Assembly: GCA_965222525.1 (NCBI GenBank)
Contig: OZ244955.1
Location: 1,054,001 to 1,118,000 of the forward strand
DNA from: CBDCUF01 sp965222525
GTDB lineage: Bacteria > Pseudomonadota > Alphaproteobacteria > Rickettsiales > UBA8987
Direction: 5' to 3'
Length of the DNA: 64,000 bases
The translations under genes were made by a program, and so were the position numbers. The notes under the pieces were generated by a model. It was not told the DNA's origin, did no database searches, and saw only the letters and a program-made list of their open reading frames with translations. Positions 1 to 8,515 of the stretch are shown piece after piece (position 1 is the first letter of the stretch; each line of letters starts with the position of its first letter).

Positions 1-2
1 TG

Positions 3-53
3 CAAAACTGGTTTAGCCGCTGGATTAGCAATGGTTTGCTGTCGCGAGTCTAG
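3..53 (+). CDS. possible C-terminal end of an upstream gene (partial)
   Basis: From base 3 one frame is open to a TAG at 51-53 and would encode the last 16 residues of a protein (QNWFSRWISNGLLSRV). It ends 24 bases before the next start codon. The peptide is too short to identify, and another frame (from base 1) is also open, so this is only a guess that a gene enters from the left. Confidence 0.25.
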   Translation, partial: QNWFSRWISNGLLSRV

Positions 54-77
54 GCCAGATATAACAGGAGTACAGGT

Positions 78-647
78 ATGCACAGGGTACTGATTTTACT
101 GGTTGTTTTGCTGGGAGTAGTTGCAGCGGATACTGCTGTTGCAGCCAGAAGCAACAAGAATTTTTTTGGTGATGGTGAGGAAAAACTTTCTGCCACACAG
201 ATGACAAAGATCAACACTGACAAGCTTATTGAGATACAGGAGAAAATCCTTGAAATTCTGGAGAAAAGCCAGGCAGGCGACGGTGACCAGGTTAAGGAAA
301 TTCTGGAGATTTTGAAGGAAAACCAGGAGAGTACTGCCAGTCTGGATAAAGAAATAAAGAAGATGAATATGCTGTTTTTACGTTTTGTGAAGGCGACAAC
401 CGAACAGAACAAGATGTTGAGAGAGCATTTGGGAATTGATTTAAAGGAAAAAGATAAGAAAGAAGAAGATAAAACAAAGGAGGAGGATAAAGTAAAAGGT
501 AAAACAAAAGGTAAGAGTGATGAAGCAACCAAAGAGCAAGAGGTGCCCGAAAACAAAGTAGAGGAAAAGCAGGATCAGTATCCTGTTAAAGAGAAACCCT
601 CTTCTCCGGAGAAGGGGCGGGATAAAAAAAATGAGAAAGATGAATAG
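78..647 (+). CDS. exported coiled-coil protein with a lysine/glutamate-rich tail, unknown function
   Basis: Not recognised. A good ribosome-binding site (AGGAG, about 6 bases upstream) fixes the ATG. Residues 1-23 form a signal peptide with a hydrophobic core and a likely AVA-A cleavage site. Residues 40-130 are heptad-like and rich in Leu, Ile, Glu and Lys, which suggests a coiled coil. The last 60 residues are almost entirely Lys, Glu, Asp, Pro and Gln and probably disordered. Proteins of this shape are periplasmic or secreted; some alphaproteobacterial conjugation and type IV secretion loci carry similar small coiled-coil proteins, but nothing here ties it to one. It ends 61 bases before gyrA. 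Confidence 0.7.
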   Translation: MHRVLILLVVLLGVVAADTAVAARSNKNFFGDGEEKLSATQMTKINTDKLIEIQEKILEILEKSQAGDGDQVKEILEILKENQESTASLDKEIKKMNMLFLRFVKATTEQNKMLREHLGIDLKEKDKKEEDKTKEEDKVKGKTKGKSDEATKEQEVPENKVEEKQDQYPVKEKPSSPEKGRDKKNEKDE

Positions 648-708
648 TTTTGTTCCAGTAATTAACGGTACAAATCTGATTTCTGATATTTGATCTTTGA
701 TATCTAGT

Positions 709-3414
709 ATGACAACCAACACCGCAGAAATAATACCGATTCCGATTGAGAAGGAGATGCAGAGTTCCTATCTCGATTATGCGATGAGTGTGATTGTAAG
801 CCGCGCGATACCTGATGTCCGTGACGGTCTGAAGCCTGTGCATCGCCGGATTATCTACACGATGGACGAGATGGGCTGCCACCATAACCGTGCATATAAA
901 AAGTCGGCACGGATTGTTGGTGATGTTATGGGTAAGTATCATCCGCATGGTGACAGCGCGATTTATGATGCGCTGGTGCGAATGGCACAGGATTTTTCGC
1001 TACGGCTGATGCTGATAGACGGGCAGGGTAATTTCGGCTCGATTGATGACGACCCGCCTGCCGCGATGCGCTACACCGAGTCCCGTATGTTCAGGGCGGC
1101 ACATGCTCTGGTTGAGGATCTGGACAAGGATACGGTGGATTTTCGCCCGAATTACGATGGTTCCGAGAAGGAGCCGACCGTTTTGCCTGCGCAATATCCT
1201 AACCTGCTGGTCAATGGTTCCGGCGGGATTGCGGTTGGTATGGCCACCAATATCCCTCCGCATAATCTTGGAGAGCTTATAGATGCCTGTTGCCTGCTGC
1301 TGGATAATCCCAATGCGGGTATTGATGAACTGGTGGAAATCGTTCCTGCTCCTGACTTTCCGACCGGCGGGATTATACTTGGCCGCTCGGGTGCACATGC
1401 AGCGCTTTCCAGTGGACGCGGTTCGGTTGTGGTGCGTGGAAAGACTAATCTTGAAGAAATACAGGGTGGACGCGAGCGAATCGTTATTACCGAAGTGCCG
1501 TATCAGGTGAACAAGGCGCTGATGGTGGAGAAAATCGGTTTTCTGGTACGTGAGAAGAAAATCGAGGGTATCAGCGAGATGCGCGACGAGTCGGATAAGT
1601 CCGGAATCCGCGTGGTTATTGAATTACAGCGTGGTGCCATGCCATCGGTGGTGTTGAGCCAGCTTTACAAATATACCCCGCTGCAAACCAGTTTTCCGGT
1701 GAATATGCTGGCGCTTGACCATGGCCGCCCGCGCCGGATGAATCTCAAGGAGGTGCTGGAATCCTTCCTCGAATTCCGTGAGGAGGTTATTACCCGCCGC
1801 ACCAATTACCTGCTGGGCAAGGCGCGTGACCGTGCGCATATTCTAATCGGACTGTCGATGGCGGTGGCCAATATTGATGAGGTGATTGCGCTGATTCGTG
1901 CGGCTCCTGACCCTGTTGTGGCGAAAGCCGAGCTGATGAAGCGCGACTGGTCGGCGGCTGATGTTATCCCGCTGATTGAGCTGGTTGAGGATAATAACGT
2001 CAAGGTTGTTGACGGCAGGTGTAAATTTACCGATGCGCAGGCCAGGGCGATTCTGGAGATGCGCCTGTCGCGGCTTACCGGTCTTGAGCAGGAGAAAATA
2101 ACCAGTGAATTAAATGAGTTGGCGGGAGAAATTAAACACTACCTTGAGTTACTGGGTTCACGTGAACTGTTACTTTCACTATTGCGTGATGAGTTATTGA
2201 AAGTAAAGGAAGAATTTGCCACACCGCGCCTGACTTCCATAGAGGCCTCCGAATTTGAGGAGGATATTGAGGATCTGATTCAGAAAGAGGATATGGTGGT
2301 GACGGTGACAATCGGTGGCTATATCAAACGGGTACCGCTTTCTACCTATCGGGCGCAACGCCGCGGAGGCAAGGGGCGTGCGGGGATGTCCACCCGCGAT
2401 GAGGATGTAACTTCCCAGGTTTTCATCTCCAACACCCATACGCCGATGCTATTCTTCTCCACGGCGGGCAAGGCTTATAAGCTGAAAGTGTATAAGCTGC
2501 CGATGGGCAATCCGCAGTCAAAAGGGCGTTCGCTGCGCAATATCTTCCCTCTGGAGGAGAATGAAACGATAAATGTGGTTATGCCACTGCCGGAAGATGA
2601 GGATTCATGGGAGAAACTCAATATTATGTTTGCGACCAGGGCGGGTAATATCCGCCGTAACTCGCTGGCCGATTTCCAGAATGTGCGTGCTAACGGCAAG
2701 ATTGCGATGAAGCTGGATGATGGTGACAGTCTGGTCGGGGTGAGCGTATGCGATGAATCACAGCATTTGCTGCTGGCGACCAATCAGGGTAAGGCGATGC
2801 GCTGTCCGGTGAGTGCGGTACGGGTGTTCAAGGGGCGCAATTCAACCGGTGTGCGTGGGGTAAACCTGGCTAGCGGTGACCATGTGATTTCAATGACTAT
2901 CCTCGATGGGGCTGATTCCGATGTTGAAACCCGTGCGGCCTATTTAAAGATTCCATCCGAGAAGCGAATTGAAATTGGCGCGGCGGAAGAAGAGGCGGAT
3001 ATTGCGCCATTATTGGGTGATGTGGAAACTGGCGGGTTGCCGGAGAATACTATCTGTAAGTGGGCGCAGGGTGAGCAATTTATCCTCACCGTCACCGAAA
3101 ACGGTTATGGCAAGCGCAGTTCAGCTTATGAATACCGGGCGACCAACCGTGGCGGCAAGGGGATAGTAAATATCGTTACCGGTGAGCGCAATGGTAATGT
3201 AGCCGCCAGTTTTCCGGTTGAGGAGGGCGACGATATAATGCTGATAACCGATAAGGGCAAACTGATACGCTGTCCGGTGCGTGACATACGCATCGCCGGC
3301 CGCAGTACGCAGGGTGTGACTCTCTTCCGTATAGATAAGGGCGAGAAAGTCGTCTCCGCCGCCCGCATCGAGGCCGGTAAGGAGGAAGAATCCACTGAAG
3401 ATGATGATGAATAA
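709..3414 (+). CDS. gyrA: DNA gyrase subunit A
   Basis: ATP-dependent negative supercoiling of DNA together with GyrB; this subunit cuts and rejoins the strand. 901 residues from the ATG at 709; a TTG at 697 would add four residues and is less likely. The catalytic tyrosine is Tyr122 (AAMRYTES). The quinolone-resistance region reads GDSAIYDAL, so Ser83 and Asp87 are the wild-type, susceptible residues in E. coli numbering. The GyrA box QRRGGKG, which starts the DNA-wrapping beta-pinwheel, is present near residue 550, and the protein ends in an acidic tail (EEESTEDDDE). There is no clear Shine-Dalgarno sequence in front of either start. The gene stands alone, and a 219-base palindromic element follows its stop codon directly. 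Confidence 0.98.
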   Translation: MTTNTAEIIPIPIEKEMQSSYLDYAMSVIVSRAIPDVRDGLKPVHRRIIYTMDEMGCHHNRAYKKSARIVGDVMGKYHPHGDSAIYDALVRMAQDFSLRLMLIDGQGNFGSIDDDPPAAMRYTESRMFRAAHALVEDLDKDTVDFRPNYDGSEKEPTVLPAQYPNLLVNGSGGIAVGMATNIPPHNLGELIDACCLLLDNPNAGIDELVEIVPAPDFPTGGIILGRSGAHAALSSGRGSVVVRGKTNLEEIQGGRERIVITEVPYQVNKALMVEKIGFLVREKKIEGISEMRDESDKSGIRVVIELQRGAMPSVVLSQLYKYTPLQTSFPVNMLALDHGRPRRMNLKEVLESFLEFREEVITRRTNYLLGKARDRAHILIGLSMAVANIDEVIALIRAAPDPVVAKAELMKRDWSAADVIPLIELVEDNNVKVVDGRCKFTDAQARAILEMRLSRLTGLEQEKITSELNELAGEIKHYLELLGSRELLLSLLRDELLKVKEEFATPRLTSIEASEFEEDIEDLIQKEDMVVTVTIGGYIKRVPLSTYRAQRRGGKGRAGMSTRDEDVTSQVFISNTHTPMLFFSTAGKAYKLKVYKLPMGNPQSKGRSLRNIFPLEENETINVVMPLPEDEDSWEKLNIMFATRAGNIRRNSLADFQNVRANGKIAMKLDDGDSLVGVSVCDESQHLLLATNQGKAMRCPVSAVRVFKGRNSTGVRGVNLASGDHVISMTILDGADSDVETRAAYLKIPSEKRIEIGAAEEEADIAPLLGDVETGGLPENTICKWAQGEQFILTVTENGYGKRSSAYEYRATNRGGKGIVNIVTGERNGNVAASFPVEEGDDIMLITDKGKLIRCPVRDIRIAGRSTQGVTLFRIDKGEKVVSAARIEAGKEEESTEDDDE

Positions 3415-3633
3415 CCACTCCCCCCTTGTGGGGGAGTACAAGAGCCAAGCCCCCTTAGGGGCGCAGGCGATTGGTGGGGGGTGAGAGGAGTTTAGGAAAA
3501 TAAGAAAGCAGGAATACAGGAAGTTTCTTGTATTCTTAGCCTCCTGTATTCCTAATTTCTTTCCACCCCCCTCGATTCGACTGCGGGCTAAAGCCCTTGT
3601 CTCATCTGCTCCCCCACAAGGGGGGAGCGGTGG
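3415..3633. repeat. large nested palindromic element (E) between gyrA and coaD
   Basis: The outer arms at 3415-3436 and about 3609-3633 are inverted copies of each other (CTCCCCCCTTGTGGGGGAG type). Inside lie further inverted pairs: a G-run near 3470-3482 against a C-run near 3565, and GGAATACAGG (3511-3520) against CCTGTATTCC (3543-3552). The whole stretch can fold into one long stem. It begins in the base after the gyrA stop, so it could end gyrA transcription. Only one copy was seen in this window. Confidence 0.75.
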
Positions 3634-3663
3634 TCACGTTGCTACCTAGAGTCTCAAAAATAA

Positions 3664-4161
3664 ATGTCCACAAAATCCAACCGAATTGCCATATATCCAG
3701 GGACTTTTGACCCGATTACCAATGGGCATATAGATGTAATCCGCCGCGCTGCTTTGATTACAGACCATCTGATAATCGCAATCGCCGACAACACGCCAAA
3801 AACTCCTGTATTTAATCTGGAAGAACGGGTAGGGATGGTGCAGGCCGATATTGCTGCAGAAGGGCTGGATAATGTGGAGGTAAGGCCGTTTCAGGGATTG
3901 CTGGTTGATTTTGCTGCGAAAAATAATGCGGTGATTATTATCCGTGGCCTGCGTGCTGTCTCCGACTTTGAATATGAATTCCAGCTGGCCTCAATGAACA
4001 GCCGCCTTGAGCCGGCGCTGCAAACCATATTCATCCCGGCATCGGAAAATACCCACTTCATTGCATCCAGCCTGGTGAAGGAAGTTGCCCGCCTCGGCGG
4101 TGACATCGCCCACTTCGTCTCCCCAACCACCGCCGAAAAACTCCGCCGGAAGTTCACTTAA
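3664..4161 (+). CDS. coaD: phosphopantetheine adenylyltransferase
   Basis: Fourth step of coenzyme A synthesis: transfers AMP from ATP to 4'-phosphopantetheine to give dephospho-CoA. The 165 residues match the family length. The nucleotidyltransferase motif TNGH is at residues 19-22, after the typical YPGTFDPIT opening, and the second ATP-binding signature is seen as IASSLVKE near residue 131. No clear ribosome-binding site precedes the ATG; the upstream 30 bases separate it from palindromic element E. It converges on the higBA pair with only 8 bases between the stops. Confidence 0.96.
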   Translation: MSTKSNRIAIYPGTFDPITNGHIDVIRRAALITDHLIIAIADNTPKTPVFNLEERVGMVQADIAAEGLDNVEVRPFQGLLVDFAAKNNAVIIIRGLRAVSDFEYEFQLASMNSRLEPALQTIFIPASENTHFIASSLVKEVARLGGDIAHFVSPTTAEKLRRKFT

Positions 4162-4169
4162 GAAACCCT

Positions 4170-4481
4170 CTAGCAACTTGGCCGTGTTTCCGTATATACA
4201 GAAGGAATCCTGTTATATTTCCGCTTGTTAGCTCGCTCAACCTCCTCCAGATCATATGACGATTGCAAATTAAGCCATAATTGCGCAGACGTCCCGAAAT
4301 AGCGTGACAACCGGATTGCCGTATCGGGAGATATTGAGCGCTTCCCAAGCACGATTTCGTTAATACGACGGGGTGGTACATCAATATCCCGAGCGATTTT
4401 ATTCTGGCTAATCCCCATAGGTTCAAGAAAATCCAGTAGCAAAATTTCCCCGGGATGTATATTTGGTAATTTGTCAGTCAT
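4170..4481 (-). CDS. higA: HigA-type antitoxin, XRE-family DNA-binding protein
   Basis: Antitoxin of a type II module; binds and neutralises the HigB ribonuclease and represses its own promoter. 103 residues. The helix-turn-helix spans about residues 23-60 (ISQNKIARDIDVPPRRINEI), and the opening IHPGEILLLDFLEPMGIS is the hallmark of the VapI/HigA subfamily. It is the second gene of the unit, 9 bases after the toxin stop; toxin-first order is typical of higBA. The likely operator is the palindrome in front of higB. Confidence 0.93.
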   Translation of the reverse strand: MTDKLPNIHPGEILLLDFLEPMGISQNKIARDIDVPPRRINEIVLGKRSISPDTAIRLSRYFGTSAQLWLNLQSSYDLEEVERANKRKYNRIPSVYTETRPSC

Positions 4482-4490
4482 AGTCTTTTC

Positions 4491-4772
4491 CTAATGGTAA
4501 TTAACAATTTCAACGTCATAAGCATTACCTTGCTTGAAAATAAAGCATATACGCCACTGATTATTTATCCTTATACTATGCTGGCCTTTACGGTTACCTT
4601 TCAAAGCTTCCAGGCGATTAGCCGGTGGAATCCGCAAATCATCAAGCGTTTCGGCATTGTCAATATAACGTAATTTTCTGCGTGCGGTATTCTGGATTTC
4701 CGGAGGGAGTTTTCTGGAACGGTTGCCCTTGAAAATTAGTTCTGTTTCCGCACAGAGAAAATCTTTAATCAT
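4491..4772 (-). CDS. higB: HigB-type mRNA-cleaving toxin (RelE superfamily)
   Basis: Ribosome-dependent endoribonuclease of a type II toxin-antitoxin pair. The start at 4772 gives 93 residues beginning MIKDF, as in HigB relatives; a longer reading from 4808 runs through the promoter and is rejected. Family signatures are LKGNRKGQHSIRINNQWR, which carries the basic active-site residues, and the ending YDVEIVNYH. It is followed by higA. The -10 box lies only six bases before the ATG, so the transcript may be leaderless. Confidence 0.92.
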   Translation of the reverse strand: MIKDFLCAETELIFKGNRSRKLPPEIQNTARRKLRYIDNAETLDDLRIPPANRLEALKGNRKGQHSIRINNQWRICFIFKQGNAYDVEIVNYH

Positions 4773-4778
4773 AAGGAA

Positions 4779-4824
4779 AGTATAACATATGGTGTTATAT
4801 AACGTCAAGCGTTATATGGTGTTA
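4779..4824 (-). promoter_or_regulatory. higBA promoter with overlapping palindromic operator
   Basis: Read on the minus strand: -35 TTGACG (4808-4803), an 18-base spacer, and -10 TATACT (4784-4779). A perfect inverted repeat, ATATAACG (4797-4804) and CGTTATAT (4810-4817) with a 5-base spacer, covers the -35 box, and ATATGGTGTTA occurs twice around it (about 4787-4797 and 4814-4824). This is the layout expected of an autoregulated toxin-antitoxin promoter; binding by HigA is inferred. Confidence 0.65.
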
Positions 4825-4867
4825 CAAATAAACACCCTTCCGGCCGTATAATTGCGCATGTATTAAT

Positions 4868-4907
4868 GGAGTGACTTGGCGCTAGTGCCTTAAACCCCAA
4901 TCACTCC
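4868..4907. promoter_or_regulatory. hairpin directly upstream of the portal gene
   Basis: GGAGTGACTTGG (4868-4879) pairs with CCAATCACTCC (4897-4907) with one bulge and a 17-base loop. It ends 7 bases before the portal ATG at 4915 and would hide the start region in RNA. It could reduce translation or be a terminator for transcription from the left; no T run follows. Confidence 0.4.
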
Positions 4908-4914
4908 ATGACAT

Positions 4915-6180
4915 ATGAATACTCGTAAAAAACCACAGAAAAAATCCCTGCTTGCGAAAATCGGCCTTACGCGCGGGAAAGAGCAGGAGAAGAAAAACTG
5001 GTATATCGACAACTTTCCGCAAAGCTCTTTCCGTGCATATTTCCAGCAGCCCGGTAAGCCGGTATGGACTCCGCGCAATTACGAGCGTTTCTCCGATGAG
5101 GCCTATACCAAGAATATTGTTGCATATCGCTGTATTAACCTTATTTCACAGGCGGCGGCAAGTGTGCCATGGCTGTTGTCCGAGGCGGGGCAGGGGAGGC
5201 TGCAATCCCACCCGGTGCTGGATTTGCTGGCGCGTCCCAATCCATGCTGCAACGGCAAGGATTTTATCGAAAGCATTATCTCCTACCGCATGATTAGTGG
5301 GAATGCCTATATTCTGGCGATTGCACCCGAGGACCAGCCGCCGCATGAGCTGTTTACCCTGCGTCCAGACCGGGTGCAGGTAATCGCCGGCAGGGATGCG
5401 CTGCCGGCCGGTTATGAATATACGGTAGGCAAGAAAACCCGCCGGTTTATGGTTAACCGGCTGAATGGCAAATCGCCGGTTCTGCATCTGAAGAATTTTC
5501 ATCCGCTTGATGACTGGTATGGGCTGTCTCCGATAGAGGCAGCGGCTTTCAGCATCGACCAGCATAATAATGCAGCGCAGTGGAACCAGTCGCTATTGCA
5601 GAATGGTGCGAGGCCGAGCGGTGCGCTGGTGGTGAAGATGGCGGATGATGGCAGTGGCGGTGTGCTTAGCGATGAACAGTTTGACCGGGTGCGCAGGCAG
5701 GTTGACGAGCAATATTCGGGGGCGGCAAATGCAGGTAGGCCGCTGCTTCTGGAAGGCGGGCTGGACTGGAAGGAGATGAGCCTTTCGCCCAAGGATATGG
5801 ATTTTATCGAATCGAAAAACAGTTCGGCACGGGATATTGCTCTGGCATTCGGTTGCCCTCCGCAATTACTGGGGATTCCGGGTGATAATACTTACAGCAA
5901 CCTGGTGGAAGCCAGGCTGGCATTATGGGAGCAGACTATCCTGCCATTGCTGGATAATCTGGCCGGTTCGCTAAATAACTGGCTGCTACCGCAATTTGCC
6001 GGTAATCTGCGGCTGGATTACGATATTGACAGTATCAGCGCACTTGCCCCCCGCCGGGAGGCAGTCTGGAAGCGCATCAAGGACGCAAATTTCATGACCG
6101 GCAATGAAAAGCGCCTCGCCGTCGGAATGAAGGAGCTGGGGAAGGAAGGTGAGGCTAGTACCTACAGACAATGGTGGTAA
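4915..6180 (+). CDS. HK97-family phage portal protein, probably of gene-transfer-agent type
   Basis: In tailed phages and alphaproteobacterial gene transfer agents the portal is the dodecameric ring at the capsid vertex through which DNA is packed and ejected. 421 residues, the usual length. Family features are the early NIVAYRCINLISQAAASVPW block, SGNAYILA, the GLSPIEAA block and PPQLLGIPGDNTYSNLVEARLALWEQTILPLLD-like C-terminal half (motif near residues 322-355, key residues PPQLLG and NTYSN). The reading frame is intact. There are no terminase, protease, capsid or tail genes beside it: toxin-antitoxin genes lie to the left and unrelated accessory genes to the right. It is either one piece of a scattered GTA locus, as known from several Alphaproteobacteria, or a prophage remnant. 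Confidence 0.9.
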   Translation: MNTRKKPQKKSLLAKIGLTRGKEQEKKNWYIDNFPQSSFRAYFQQPGKPVWTPRNYERFSDEAYTKNIVAYRCINLISQAAASVPWLLSEAGQGRLQSHPVLDLLARPNPCCNGKDFIESIISYRMISGNAYILAIAPEDQPPHELFTLRPDRVQVIAGRDALPAGYEYTVGKKTRRFMVNRLNGKSPVLHLKNFHPLDDWYGLSPIEAAAFSIDQHNNAAQWNQSLLQNGARPSGALVVKMADDGSGGVLSDEQFDRVRRQVDEQYSGAANAGRPLLLEGGLDWKEMSLSPKDMDFIESKNSSARDIALAFGCPPQLLGIPGDNTYSNLVEARLALWEQTILPLLDNLAGSLNNWLLPQFAGNLRLDYDIDSISALAPRREAVWKRIKDANFMTGNEKRLAVGMKELGKEGEASTYRQWW

Positions 6181-6205
6181 AATCAAGGAGTGGATAATTA
6201 GAAAA

Positions 6206-6496
6206 TTATGCAGTCTGGATAGGTAAAGCTTCTTTGTGATTAAACCCGTATTTCTTTTCTATCTTATTTTTAATTTCTTTTGTAGGCTGTCCTGAGCCAG
6301 AATCAAGTATCATGCCATATTTGTCTAGGTTTATAATACCGGACGTGTAAGCTTGTTTAAATTCTTGGAATTTTTCCAATAAGACAGCAAAATAAGCGTA
6401 ACCTTTCTCACCATTTATATCTTCAATATCCAGTAATGTGAGAACAGCGGTATCCTTATTTATTTTTTCTTTAAGAATTTTCTCGGAGAGTGACAT
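6206..6496 (-). CDS. hypothetical 96-aa soluble protein
   Basis: Not recognised. 96 residues, highly charged, with no membrane segment or signal peptide. Predicted mostly helical from its pattern of Leu, Ile and Lys (EKILKEKINKD, LLEKFQEFKQAY). It starts two bases after the stop of the 635-aa gene on the same strand and is almost certainly co-transcribed with it. The low GC content matches that neighbour. The close coupling suggests a partner, chaperone or immunity-like role, but this is conjecture. Confidence 0.6.
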   Translation of the reverse strand: MSLSEKILKEKINKDTAVLTLLDIEDINGEKGYAYFAVLLEKFQEFKQAYTSGIINLDKYGMILDSGSGQPTKEIKNKIEKKYGFNHKEALPIQTA

Positions 6497-6498
6497 TA

Positions 6499-8406
6499 CT
6501 ATCTCAAGGATTTTTGCTCAGATTGTCCCTTTAGATGCCTGATAACAAAGAATGCAGCAGCTCCGGCAGCCGTTAATAATGCTCCCAATGTTCCGCCATC
6601 AACACCAATTTTTTCTTTCAGCTCTTCATTAAAAGCTTTTGTATTTTTGTCTAAGTCGCGCAATGCAGGTTCTTGCCCTGTTATTTCTCTTTCCAATATA
6701 TCAGCTATTGCCTTCATATCACCAGGCTGCATCTTTACCAGAGTACTTCCCCCTGTTGGATTGGGGTATAAACTAGGATGTAAAGCATCTTCAATATTGA
6801 ATTGAGGATAGCTAGATGGGTATTTATCAACTTTACTCAGAAATAATTCTGTATCTAAGCCTAAACCCTTTCCTTCTTCCCTAATAAAGCCATGTGATGC
6901 TTCAAAACCTTGGGTATTCTGGATTGCTATTGGGTTGCCAGAAATTAAAGCCTCTGCTGATTGTTTATAGATATGATTATAAACGGCAAGGGCTTTTATA
7001 GTTTGTTCCGAGTAATCATCTCTATCAATTTCTAGAGGTTGATAAACAGGCATACCTCTGTCTGGATAAAGCTGTTGAATAATATCCTGTTTTCCCAACT
7101 CCATTAGGTGTTGAGCTCCTCGATTTTTCTGTGTTAGGACATCCTCTACTACTAGTCCCGGATTGTTCTCTAAATATTCGGGGGTATATTCTAAAAGCTT
7201 CTTTGCGTTTACTATTACCGGTTTGCTCAAATCAATGCAGTCACATTCTTTGAGTTGTTTGCTTTCTTCATCAAGTTGCACGTCAACTGTACCATCAGTA
7301 TAGACTTTTATTTCGGCATGCCTATCCAGTAAATCGTTCAGAACAGTTAGGGCTTCACGTACATGTTCAGGGTAGTACTGAGTTATTATAGCATATCCAA
7401 CAGGAATTGCAACAGTTTCATCACCGATATGTACATCTATTGAAGGTGTCTTGGCTTCTCTCTTCTCATTATCCAGTATTTCTTGAAAGCCTTTTCTGTC
7501 ACTTTCTATATCATTATAGACGGCATACTTTGCCATTAGTGGATTTGTCACTTCTACTCCATACTCTTTTATATATTCAGGTGCACGTTCTATAACACCA
7601 TCTGGAAATATATGTAATATGCCATCGTTATCAAAACCCAAACAACTCTCACAACCAAATGCCGCACCTATATCCCCTTTTTCCTGCATTATATCTACAT
7701 TGTTATTGTATAGATGGTTAAGAGCAGCCATAGCCTTCTTCATTTCTGGTGGGAAGAAACTAATATCTACTGGTAGAAGAGTGTCGGAATCTATATTTAC
7801 CACCTCAATATCACCAATTTCTCCTCTTGATGTGTTAGTCACCTCAACTTCTCCTTCTTCGTTCACACTTATTTCAATGCTGATTGAATCTATAGGTTCT
7901 TGGCCATGTGCTTTAGGCATTAGCTGAATGTTATCTAAACCAAATTCATCTTTTAGGTGTTGTTTAGTAGTCTCTTCTTCTATGTGATTGCTTATGGACT
8001 CAACAAATAGCTTTATATATTCGTCTGAATTTTGTGCGTTTGAAGCATAGTCTTTTGCAGGCTCTATGATACTGGCTTGGATTTTTTTTATTTCCAAGTC
8101 TGGACGCTCATAGTATTGGTCAAGTACTCCTTCCAATTCTGATAATTTCTCGTTCAACAGTGAATCTAGTGCTTGAGGAGATTTTATATTTTGCCCCTCT
8201 ACAGTATCTCTTAACCACTCAGCAGTTTTTTGTGTATCCAGCTCTGCTAAAGGATTTTTGTCATATGCATCAAAATTTTTATCATCATCTCCTGATGTAG
8301 CTTGTGCTGCCACAGGTGCAGATATAGTAAGTGCAGGAATTGATACAGCAGTAGCAATCTTACCAATTTTCGCAAAATTTACTTTTACTTTGTTTTGTAG
8401 ATCCAT
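6499..8406 (-). CDS. exported 635-aa protein with three internal repeats and a C-terminal membrane anchor, unknown function
   Basis: Not recognised. The start at 8406 is set by a strong ribosome-binding site (GAGG, 7 bases upstream); the frame is open a further nine codons. Residues 5-36 form a signal peptide ending in AQA. Three related units of about 120-127 residues follow one another: helix starts MKKAMAALNHL (residue 222), VREALTVLNDL (349) and TIKALAVYNHI (469), each followed about 50 residues later by a Tyr/Pro-rich motif (ERAPEYIKEYG, EYTPEYLENN, KYPSSYPQFN). Units one and two carry close cysteine pairs (CESC near 252, CDC near 388). A glycine/alanine-rich hydrophobic stretch near residues 603-623 followed by RHLK and a basic tail looks like a C-terminal anchor. 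It is AT-rich compared with the core genes, is the first gene of a pair, and sits behind a Pho-box-like promoter. Confidence 0.8.
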   Translation of the reverse strand: MDLQNKVKVNFAKIGKIATAVSIPALTISAPVAAQATSGDDDKNFDAYDKNPLAELDTQKTAEWLRDTVEGQNIKSPQALDSLLNEKLSELEGVLDQYYERPDLEIKKIQASIIEPAKDYASNAQNSDEYIKLFVESISNHIEEETTKQHLKDEFGLDNIQLMPKAHGQEPIDSISIEISVNEEGEVEVTNTSRGEIGDIEVVNIDSDTLLPVDISFFPPEMKKAMAALNHLYNNNVDIMQEKGDIGAAFGCESCLGFDNDGILHIFPDGVIERAPEYIKEYGVEVTNPLMAKYAVYNDIESDRKGFQEILDNEKREAKTPSIDVHIGDETVAIPVGYAIITQYYPEHVREALTVLNDLLDRHAEIKVYTDGTVDVQLDEESKQLKECDCIDLSKPVIVNAKKLLEYTPEYLENNPGLVVEDVLTQKNRGAQHLMELGKQDIIQQLYPDRGMPVYQPLEIDRDDYSEQTIKALAVYNHIYKQSAEALISGNPIAIQNTQGFEASHGFIREEGKGLGLDTELFLSKVDKYPSSYPQFNIEDALHPSLYPNPTGGSTLVKMQPGDMKAIADILEREITGQEPALRDLDKNTKAFNEELKEKIGVDGGTLGALLTAAGAAAFFVIRHLKGQSEQKSLR

Positions 8407-8481
8407 GTTTATACCTCGGTTAGTAGCAACCAAACACTTCTTAATTATAGAGAAGTAATAACTAATTCACTTAAGAATATC

Positions 8482-8515
8482 ACTATACCAAAGAAATATG
8501 ACAGAATTATGACAG
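8482..8515 (-). promoter_or_regulatory. Pho-box-like promoter of the 635-aa gene
   Basis: On the minus strand CTGTCATAATTCTGTCATA (8515-8497) is two direct CTGTCATA units 11 bases apart, an excellent match to the known PhoB consensus. Nine bases later comes TATAGT (8487-8482), a good -10 element, with no -35 box, as in PhoB-activated promoters. The ATG is about 75 bases further on. Very similar blocks precede two other genes in the window (27934-27967 and 58128-58161). Confidence 0.7.

Noticed and set aside
4915..8406. A prophage covering the portal gene and the following accessory genes
   Set aside because: No integrase, terminase, capsid, tail or lysis gene and no attachment repeats were found; the neighbours are unrelated.
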